From positions 15,314,001-15,378,000 of the forward strand of contig CM060732.1 of assembly GCA_030704615.1 (NCBI GenBank): a stretch of DNA of 64,000 bases. The letters are read 5' to 3'. Shown in pieces: positions 56,241-64,000 of the stretch (its first letter is position 1; each line of letters opens with the position of its first letter). Below the pieces are notes generated by a model, which did no database searches, had not been told where the DNA came from, and saw only the letters and a list, made by a program, of their open reading frames with translations. The position numbers and the translations under genes were made by a program. This DNA comes from Takakia lepidozioides (Eukaryota > Streptophyta > Takakiopsida > Takakiales > Takakiaceae).

Positions 56241-57300
56241 TTTTAATTTGACCTTGCCTTTTTTGGAAGTTCCAGATCCTGTAATGCGACGAAGATATGT
56301 CGTCAGTAACAAGTCCGCTCATGGTTTTTTAGATCCGCTCATGGAAATGAGTGACCGTGCAACGAGAAATCCAGTATACCACGGCAAAAGGGCGTCGCAT
56401 ACTGGCCTGTATAGAGTATTCCGCGGTTTTACATGCCTTAACATTGGAATGAAGCTGACCCTTTTGCCGCGATTGAACCAATAGAGTGTGCACCAATAGA
56501 GTTTGCAGTACTTCACAATTCTGTCATCTTCGGGTATTTGGCTGGAAAGGTTTGCGACTCAACTGGGAAATGCGGTGCCGCATTAGGGTTCGCACGTGCG
56601 AAATTTCTGGGCGGTTTGGTGTTGGCGAAGGCCGCATCTACCAGTACCTTCAACGTTACTTGTAAATGTGGCGCCGCATTTCCTTGCCGAGGGTCGAATG
56701 AGGAAAGCAAAGGGTGGGAGAGCAGAAAAACAAGAACCCTCCAACACACAAAAATACATGCACGTGGAAACACAAGTGAATGACATAGTATTATCTTAGT
56801 TCGAGCAAAACAGGTTACTGGTAGGCAAGACATAAGTCGGACCTTTCTGTGGCCAGAGTCAGAGCTACTTGCAGCAGTACAGTTCTACTATCCGAAAAGG
56901 ATGGGCGTACCATAGTGTTGGGACCGCAAGCCAAGGTCACTGGTCCCCTGGATCCATATTCAGAAGAGTGTGCACCTCTTGGGGGCTCAACCCTGGTGCA
57001 TGTATGAAGTGATGAGTTGTAGAATTACACTGGAGTCTCTTTAGGTACACGTAGTACAGATGCTTGCAAGGGCAGTATGATGCCCCCTTGTTCGCCATGA
57101 TCTGGAAGTCGGTGCAATTGCAGGTGGGTAATTCTGAAATGGTGATGGTGTACACCTCATTGCGAACAGCTGAGCCTGCCATGGCCATCTGATACACACG
57201 CCCGAAGCCTGGTGGGGGCACTTTTGTCGAGCTCTGGATTGTACAATTCATCCGAAGTGCATTCCCCATCCTTGTCTCGTTCACTTTTGAGGGAGGTCGC
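56241..57300 (-). repeat. inverted copy of the 43.82-44.94 kb segment
   Basis: Reverse-complement match to 43.82-44.94 kb. It covers the MULE-3 C-terminus and about 700 bases downstream, including palindrome remnants at about 56567 (GAAATGCGGTGCCGCATT) and 56665. It carries no YDG gene. No gene lies at 56241-56936. Confidence 0.75.
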
Positions 57301-60300
57301 CGCCTCTTCGGTTTCCCCCAACGGTGTGTAGGATGCTTAGAGCTGTTGCGTCCCACTGTTCTTGCTCTCACAGGGGTCGGTGGTGGAGGCTGTGGAAGCG
57401 GAAATGGTTGTCTGGGGACGTTAGTGCGCTGCACCATCCGAAATCCTGCGGCAGTAAGGGCGTCGGCCTCAACCTGACTCAGATCGCAGCCTGGTTCCAC
57501 CGGCCACACCGGGGGAGCCTCTGGCATTGTTTGTATGCCGTACTTGGGCTTTCCATACACGCAAGTCATAATGTCGTGCCTGCAGAACCAGAACTGGGTG
57601 GTTGTCGCCTCTTCAAACTTTGCATGGACAAATCTTCCTGTAAAAGTACGAGTAGGGACAGCCCCACTGGATTCCTCCTTATCATCTCTAAACAATGTTG
57701 CCGTGTATCCACTCGAATTGCAGAACACCTGCCTCGAAACGACGGCTTTGTGCGAGCAATTCTCCACTGTGACGCAGACATAGTTGTCTCCACAATGGCT
57801 TGGCCATACTGCATAACAGCGGGCGGAATCTAGGGCAAGCGAGTGGTGGGAATTTCTCGCATGGAATCCCCGCTTGAAGGCGATGGCGATCTGGAATTTC
57901 TTGGGCTTCCACTGCTGGAAGACACATTGTGCGGCAACATGACGGGACCTCGAGGTGCTGTCAAATGTTCCTGTCAGATCTCCAGGAATCCTCTTCGCAC
58001 CCGGGTTCCTCTTCAATCCTCCGCCTCACAGGGCGAGTATGGACGTCCCCCTCTAGGTGTTCACCTCTGCGGTGCAAAGGCGTCCCTTTGATCTTCTCTC
58101 GCAATGATGTCGCCCATTTCAGTGGATTCTTCGACCTTGAAGCTGTTTGTACCAACAATTCCTCCCTGTTCGGCCCAAAGCCCCATTGTTTTCTGCTCAG
58201 GAACTTGTAGTACGTGGCTTGCTGCATGATTGCTCTGTCGATGTCCTCCGTTGTGGCCGTCACTACGTCCACCAGATGTGCGGCAGAAGACGCTCGCCAA
58301 GAGGAGTGGACTGATTCTGCCATATTCGTGTTCGACACGTCCGTGTTGGAATCCAAGCACCACTCCTACAAGGACACAAACAATGGTGAGGGACCAATGG
58401 AAAGGTCCGTAATAGAAAAACAATTGCACAAAAATAACAGCATCATACCTCCCGCATGTACTGTTTTTCTGTCAATACCGGAAATACCACCACCCCAACC
58501 AGCTGTGCAAGGCTCCCAGATTGGTTGTCTCCACTGCACCTGACGTGTTCCACCAAGCCTCGATGATAGCAAACTTAACCTCCGCGTCATCAAATGTGGG
58601 TGCATCCTTCCACGCCGTACAAAGGACACGGTGTTCAGCCTGGAATGAGCTAGCAACAAATTTGGTAGTGTAGTGAGATAGACTCTGCATCCAATGGAAT
58701 CCACAGGATCTCTCTTTCCCCTCCATTGGAACATTGGGGTCCTCACCGTACACACGCCGCACCGCTGCCCAGTTGGCCTGAGCGTTGTCTGCCATGAATC
58801 CCCTGAAATTGGGCTTTGCCAATCCCGCCCTTGCCATCTGCTCGTTTATGCCCTCCCACAGATGCATCTCCGACTGTGTGTCCTCCCCTTTCATGTCGCA
58901 GATTGCAATCGTCATGAGCCTCTTGGAGTGATAGTCATAAACATGCGCATCCATAGTCACCCACTGATGGTTTAAAATTCGCTTGATGTGATCAAACATC
59001 ACCCAAGCATTCGACAAGTTTCCAGTTGTCTTGCGAGTGACCAAGTCGACTCCACTCCTAGGCACACGTCGACATTTTAAAAATGTAACAACGATCGGAT
59101 TCGCTGCCTTGCCCTGGAAACCTGCTACCTTGGATGTAGTCATATCTAGTCATTCGATTCACCTCCAGGATTGAGTGCATGTCCGACCCCCGGCTGAACT
59201 CCTGCTTGCAAGATACGATGTGATTCCGCACATTTGGACTACAAACGTGCGAGACGGACTCCAACAGGTCAAGCATCTCCTCTTCGTTCAAGGGCACTCG
59301 GTCTGAACCATCTTTAGACATGATTTTGTCAAGAGCAATCTTGTGGGCTGCCTTCAGCTGAATCTGCTTTGGTCTGGCTCCGGGGCTCAATTTCACCTCC
59401 TCTTTTATGATGTCATGTGCTTCCTGCACAGCCTCACACATGTTGCCTCTCGCCAAGGGGTGGCAGTGGACCCCAACGTGTATGCAAGCTCTAGTCAAGT
59501 CCGGGAGAAAATGGATTACGTAATATTGCTTGGTTCTGCACATGGACATGCACGTCGGTGGTTCTTTGCAATGTGCGCACTTGAAAGTACCCACAAGAGC
59601 TTGGCTGGAGACAATGAATGGATGATGGGTTGTGCCAGTCCAATCCGTCTCGTTTCTCCGCCCTCCTTTGGAGAGAAAGTGGAAGTAGGCGGGATTGAGG
59701 CACCTTAGCTTCCCCGCACAGAGGACGTATCGTACACGAACACCATCAGCAATTTTCGTGCTACTGGTCTTTGTCACACACCAGGGGTGTCCGTCATGCT
59801 TTCGATCCATGTCTGTTAACATCCCCGAGGCTTTGTTTGACGAAGTAACAGGTGGAAACTCGAAGATGACATTGCCATCGACTTTAAGAGGCAGATACGT
59901 TACCTTCTTGACTGGAAATTTGACATAGTCGAGAGCAGCCAGCTCGGAGCGAGAACCATCGAGGTGATGTTGTCATAGGAGCTGCACAATGGACCAGGTT
60001 GGAGTTGTGCTCGAGGGTACATGCGTAGCACCTGCAGAGACGTCCATGTCAGATTTGAACGACCGTGTGGAGGACATGGGGACCTCAATGCACTCATCTT
60101 CCTCGTCGGAAATGTCGAATACGTCCACACGAGAAGCTATGGAGGGTCTTGATGGTCCAGGTCGGGAATGATTATCGTTGCATACCTCTCTGTTGGCAGT
60201 GGCCGCCTGTCGGTTTCCCGACTCCTTTGTGGATGGTGTGGGCAGCGACTGATTCGGAAAGGGAATGGGCATTCCCACAGCTCGGTACATGATGGTGTCT

Positions 60301-60513
60301 GATGGGGGTACATGCCATTTGATTCCGCAACCTCCGTCGTTACCTAGCACGACAATGGTCTAGTCAACCTGTCCAAGAACATCATTCATTTCTTCTTTCA
60401 AATAAACTGTGCCCAGTTTGAGCTTGAATTTGGAACAAAGGTAAGTTTCAGTCACTCTGCAAAGTCCTCCCTCATTTGGGATCCAGGCTCTCCCAAGTTG
60501 CGGAGGACAGCAA
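56937..60513 (-). pseudogene. MULE-3: diverged Mutator-like transposase with SWIM finger
   Basis: A distant relative of MULE-1 and -2 with the same architecture. N-terminal remnant with a stop near 60360, then KWHVPPSDTIMYRAV, an acidic VFDISDEEDECIEVP at about 60090-60125, a stop near 59970, DRKHDGHPWC, FKCAHCKEPPTC and HVGVHCHPLARG. A frameshift near 59090 precedes the DDE core (FDHIKRILNHQW, AICDMKGED, GFMADNAQANWAAVR, CGFHWMQSL). After an intron: NTNMAESVHSSW. A frame change near 58000 precedes the C-terminus (FWFCRHD, CNCTDFQ...CPCKHLYY), ending at 56937. The 5' end is cut by the LTR at 60514. Confidence 0.75.
58366..58448 (-). other. intron in MULE-3 transposase
   Basis: Minus strand: donor GTATGATG after ATGCGGGAG, acceptor TCCTTGTAG before GAGTGGTGC, 83 bases. 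It lies close to the intron position in MULE-1 and MULE-2, between the DDE core and the ESVHSSW/ETMHNAW block. Confidence 0.6.
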
Positions 60514-61086
60514 TGTCGCGCACCTCACTTCGGCAAGCTCCCCCTCAAGTCATAGTTACTCGCTTGATGCGCGCGCCTAACTCCCAAACTGGCCACCGGG
60601 CCAACCCGGAGCTTCGGCTGCTCACCAACAGGCTTGCACCGTTCTCGGGTTACTACTCCCTATATATACTTCTGTGACTGTCCGCGGGGGTTTCACAAAC
60701 AACACCACCATTTTATGGCAAACCACCACGAAAACCCTCGATTCCCGGTGATGAGTCGCGATGAGTCTTGGCCCACCCACCACGGTCCCCTTGGACCGTG
60801 ATGAGTCCCAAGACTCCCCACGACTCCCACCACAAGGTCTCCGCCCCCATGGTGAGTCCTATGCCACCCCCACTAAGTCCCACTAAGCTACCACCACCCC
60901 TTGTGGAGCCACCCCCACCGCAACCCGGTGTGCGGGGCTCCACCTAGTGAGTGCCTCCGCCTCCTCGAGTGCTTTGGGCACTCGAGGTTGCTTCAGCCCC
61001 CCGTACCTATTGCTGCCACCGCCCCTACCACAGGGGCAGCCCCTCTGCGACCCGACCCCCTGCCCTCAAGGCAAAGGGCCGCGACA
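60514..61086 (-). mobile_element. gypsy G1 solo LTR with internal deletion
   Basis: Minus orientation, TGTCGCGGCC...GTGCGCGACA, but 573 bases instead of about 727. About 150 bases are missing between GGCTGCTCACC and AACAGGCTTGCACC. There is no PBS or gag beside it, and the five bases on each side do not match, so it is a solo LTR with altered flanks. It separates MULE-3 from the gene at 61.1 kb. Confidence 0.8.
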
Positions 61087-61093
61087 CACACCC

Positions 61094-62582
61094 CTACCAA
61101 CAGGGAGTCGATGTCCTCATCGACTTGTCCATTCTGTAGAAACGAACATCCAAGTTGTGGCGTCCCACATCAAGGATACTGTTATTGGTATCGGAAATTG
61201 TATGCACACAGTGCTCAAACATGGTATGCACATTACCCCATGTGGTGAATCCAGTGTACTTCGACGTGAATACATCACACACAGTGTCGTGCCTTTGCAA
61301 ATTAGCATAGATGCTATCTACACTTCGATTCGACAAACGTGCTGCACGTTGGAGGGAGGACAACGCTTCTTCTCTCCGTGTTTCCCGCGATGCTAGATGA
61401 CCCGCCCATGTCACCCAATTCCGCCAATTCCCCTTCAACCATGGCCACGATCGGATTTGCATGGCATTTGTGTACCGATATGCAACAACCCTAGCTTGCT
61501 CGTGTTCCCCACAAGCTGCTCTAATTCCTGTTCTTGGGCCGATGTAATTTGCACGGCTGAACATTCCCCAGTTTCCACTATGGGGTCCTTCCCTTTTCTT
61601 GCCCTCTCCGCCGCAAGTCTTTCTTCCTCAACCCTCGCCGGGTCCTGTTCAGACATTTGCACTTCATTCCCATGCCCGATTGAGTCAACCCCGTCGATGA
61701 CGCAGTCAATGTCCATTGGTGGCATATTCAAACGCGCCAATATGTCTTGCTCGTTGGTGATTGGCCTCGGGTCCTGAAGCACACCGCGTACGCTGTCGAG
61801 AGTCCCCAACCCCATTCTTTCCAGCAACTTCGATAGTTGCCACCGTTGCAAATGAACAATGTCCTGTAGGTCTTTGATGTGCTGTTCATGTGCGGCCAAC
61901 TGTTCCTCCAACGGAGAGCGTACCTTGCCCCCCTCCACCTCAGACGTTGAAGGCCCGGCTGCGGAGACCTGTTGCGATGTATAATCTGGAGGTTGGTATG
62001 CATTTCCTCCTTCTTCCACATCGTCATTTTCATCCGCCTTTCCGCCTTCTTCCACCTCGTCGTTTCCATCGAACCGTATGATGTCCTGCCCCTGACGTAT
62101 ATACAAGTCTGGGATATCAGAGAACATGTATAGTCTAGTACACTGTCTCGCAGTGGCAGTTTGTCAATCCACCGGTCGCAATAAAATCAACTCTGTGTAC
62201 AACGTGGCCGCAAATAAATACGGGACCTTGTTGTTGACGAGCGGTTGACCCCACAATGTTGTATGTACCTCCTTTGCCCTATGGCGGAAATGCGGGTTGG
62301 CGCAGGAATGCAAGCTAGCTTGATTTTGTTTGGTTTGTGGATCATGCCTATCTCTGGGCCACAAACGATTTATGTGACACCAGTCCACAAATTTCCTGCA
62401 GTCACCAAGCGACCACCGCTGCCCCAACTTCCAAACTTCCCAACCTGGTTCCACAAGAATGTTGGGGTCATTGTATATGTCCAACGAAGTTCGCGCCTGG
62501 CCCCTTTTGGTTTTTTTCGGGGAGGTCCAGGTTCATTATCGTCATCCATGGGATGACCTCCTCTGTCTTCCTCCTCCGCCAT
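61094..62582 (-). pseudogene. unrecognised coiled-coil protein gene, broken
   Basis: ATG 62582 (MAEEEDRGGHPMDDDNEPGP) opens an acidic then basic start. A frame change near 62470 leads to DIYNDPNILVEPGWEVWKL and DCRKFVDWCHINRLWPRD, then a TGA at 62164. The same frame continues through an acidic linker, a likely coiled coil (EEQLAAHEQHIKDLQDIVHL), a PPMDIDCVIDGVDSIG segment and a Glu/Arg helix. Near 61470 the frame changes again to WRNWVTWAGHLAS and TTWGNVHTMFEHCVHTISDT, ending at 61094. No family recognised. It could be the second gene of a CACTA element whose subterminal repeats lie at 63.0-63.8 kb, but that is inference. Confidence 0.4.
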
Positions 62583-63007
62583 TTATGGCTTTGGCTTATC
62601 CCTACTTGATAGATGTTTGCTAAGAAAAACGCTCTCCCAACCCTCCTAAATCGTACCTAATCCTACTCCCTAATGAATCCTCCCCAAGTACTAGAGGCAC
62701 GTGTCACTCCCTCGGCAGCTTTAAGTGATATGACGCAATGTGCAATGAAAAAAATGTGGGTGCTAGAGGAGGGCTTCCCGGGAGGTACTCAGCATCGATT
62801 TCGTAGAATCCAACGGCCCAAAATACCCCCCACCCAACCAATAGCACCCCTCTCCACTTGGACTCAATGACAAGGAATGCAACATCCCATCGCCCACCAA
62901 GTCCTGGTGTGGAGAAAAGTGAGGGAGAGAATGGCCTCCAAGGCCTTATAAGCCCCCCCTCCACACTCGGGGCGCGCGCTGTCATCATGACTACGCACGC
63001 TAGTAAT
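62583..63007. other. upstream region of the coiled-coil gene
   Basis: About 425 bases with no supported gene. A minus-strand CTTATAAGG at about 62945 could be a TATA box for the gene starting at 62582, but it is 360 bases away. The frame 62704-63171 reads into the hairpin repeats and is not a gene. Confidence 0.3.
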
Positions 63008-63770
63008 AGCTCCGACCGCCAGCAGGGGTGGTCGCATATTCTTTTCTTTTCTTTATTATGTGCGACCACCAGCAGGGGGGTGGTCGCAAAATTTTTATTT
63101 TTTTTAATAGGTGCGACCACCAGCAGGGGGCTGGTCGCAGAATTTTTATTTTTTTTAATAGGTGCGACCACCAGCAGGGGGCTGGTCGCAGATTTGTTTA
63201 TGTTTTTTAACGGGTGCGACCACCAGCAGAGGGGTGGTCGCAGAGATTTTGTTTAAAACAAATAGGTGCGACCACCACCTGCTGGTGGTCGCACTATTTT
63301 CATTTTCTTTAATAGATGCGACCATCAGCAGGGGGGTGGTCGTAGGGGTGGTCGCATAATTTTTCGATTTTTTAATATCTACCAATAGTCAGTAGCTCAG
63401 TTGGTTAAGTGCACTGAGTGCGACCCGGACGATTTTGGGGTCAAATCTTGCTACTTGATGGGTGTGGTATGGTTCGTGTGTGGTGCCCCATTCCTACGCC
63501 TCTTGGCGCTTAAATGAAAGAGGTTATTTTCTCCTCTCACTACTAAGAGGTCTGATTTGTGAGCTGTCGCTCCCAGGTGTTTCCCAAAATAAAATAAAAT
63601 AAAATCTGCGACCACCAGCAGGGGTAATCAGTAAATCGGTAAATAGGTGCGACTACCAGCAGGGGGGTGGTCGCAACATTTTTCTTTTATTTTAACAGTT
63701 GCGACGACCGCTACTGGTGGTCACACAATTGTTTTTTTAAAAATAGGTGCGACCACCATGAGGTTGGTCC
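63008..63770. repeat. array of TGCGACCACC...GGTGGTCGCA hairpins
   Basis: About ten units. Each has TGCGACCACC, a short AGCAGGGGGG loop, GGTGGTCGCA, then a T-rich spacer ending TTTAATAGG; the period is about 50-60 bases. One unit (about 63268) is a nearly perfect palindrome around CACCTGCTGGTG. Variants change GTGGTCGCA to CTGGTCGCA. A SINE splits the array at 63383-63605. The arms share the GCGAC word with the CACTA-2 subterminal region, so this may be the subterminal part of another CACTA element. Not coding. Confidence 0.75.
63388..63605 (+). mobile_element. tRNA-derived SINE
   Basis: The head is tRNA-like: an A box TAGCTCAGTTGGT at 63393, a variable loop, and a B box-like GGGTCAAATCT at 63438, about 45 bases apart as in tRNA genes. 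A body of about 130 unrelated bases follows, then a tail of AAAAT repeats (about 63584-63604). The acceptor arms do not pair, so it is not a working tRNA gene. RNA polymerase III could start just upstream of the A box. It interrupts the hairpin array. A clear target duplication was not found. Confidence 0.7.
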
Positions 63771-64000
63771 CCTTGCACCTGTATGTATGTTTGGAGAGGC
63801 AGATGAAAAGCACATGTATCGACTCCCCATGGATTTGTGAAGGGGAAGATGAATGTTGGGAGGTGCACCTGACTTTTGTGGCTTTCGAAACCATAATAGA
63901 AAATCAACAATGTAAAAGTAATGACGAAACACAAACACACGCACAACCACCAAACCCTTTCTTGGGTACACATATTCCACCATTTTTATTTCCGTACACG
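63771..64000. other. non-coding window end
   Basis: About 230 bases with no gene, repeat or CACTA terminus that I can support. The two minus-strand frames here overlap each other and have no recognisable content. Confidence 0.4.

Noticed and set aside
62704-63385. Frames with LLVVAPIKKNKN repeats on the minus strand
   Set aside because: Translation of the hairpin array and its T-rich spacers.
63388-63470. A tRNA gene
   Set aside because: A and B boxes are present, but acceptor and anticodon stems do not pair and an AAAAT-repeat tail follows; it fits a SINE.
63008-63770. Regular palindromic repeats with similar-length spacers, CRISPR-like at first sight
   Set aside because: The spacers are near-identical T-rich sequence, the repeats vary, no cas genes are present, and the window is eukaryotic.

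Overview
This is nuclear DNA from a eukaryote, most likely a streptophyte (land plant or charophyte alga). The pointers are plant-type CACTA (En/Spm) transposases, Ty3/gypsy LTR retrotransposons whose primer-binding site matches plant initiator-Met tRNA, MULE-like transposases with SWIM zinc fingers, GT-AG introns, a tRNA-derived SINE and AATAAA signals. A repeat-rich charophyte such as Chara is my guess, at low confidence. I see no bacterial operon and no clearly intact host housekeeping gene. A 500-N assembly gap lies at 30716-31215.

Layout: 1-0.3 kb, end of a copy of an unrecognised gene family that I call YDG; 0.64-1.04 kb, short near-palindromes; 1.5-5.0 kb, MULE-1 (-); 5.7-7.66 kb, gypsy family G1 gag plus 5' LTR (-), lying against 7.66-10.7 kb, copy 1 of an unrecognised multi-exon gene family (-); 10.7-12.7 kb, a gypsy scrap and two YDG copies back to back; 13.0-14.06 kb, a dense array of GC-centred palindromes; 14.1-14.6 kb, dispersed repeat R1; 15.3-19.2 kb, MULE-2 (+); 19.4-20.8 kb, gypsy B pol (+); 20.8-25.2 kb, non-coding LTR-like sequence with a (TC)n tract; 25.3-29.05 kb, gypsy C pol (-); 29.3-30.5 kb, R1 split by a G1 solo LTR with a target-site duplication; 30.5-30.7 kb, YDG cut by the gap; 31.2-34.9 kb, copy 2 of the multi-exon family with features of a beta-class amino-methyltransferase and an internal palindrome array; 35.3-36.3 kb, its broken tandem duplicate; 36.9-39.8 kb, CACTA-1 (+); 40.6-42.95 kb, gypsy G1 gag-pol (+) abutting an inverted LTR; 43.8-46.6 kb, a MULE tail, YDG and R1 mosaic; 46.6-51.65 kb, the longest G1 element (5' LTR, PBS, gag-pol); 51.7-54.84 kb, 3' part of CACTA-2 with its terminus; 54.9-56.1 kb, shuffled G1 pieces; 56.2-60.5 kb, MULE-3 (-); 60.5-61.1 kb, a solo LTR; 61.1-62.6 kb, an unrecognised coiled-coil gene (-); 63.0-63.8 kb, a hairpin array with a SINE in it.

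Nearly every coding region carries frameshifts or stops, so this is a nested graveyard of mobile elements rather than a set of cooperating genes. The parts that known elements do not explain are: (1) the split gene family with motif-IV-like and motif-I-like methyltransferase signatures; (2) a dispersed superfamily of about 20-bp near-palindromes centred on GGCGCC, forming two arrays and recurring beside YDG and MULE copies; (3) the repeated YDG family with its R1 flank; (4) a SUMO-interacting-motif-like segment kept in all three diverged MULE proteins.
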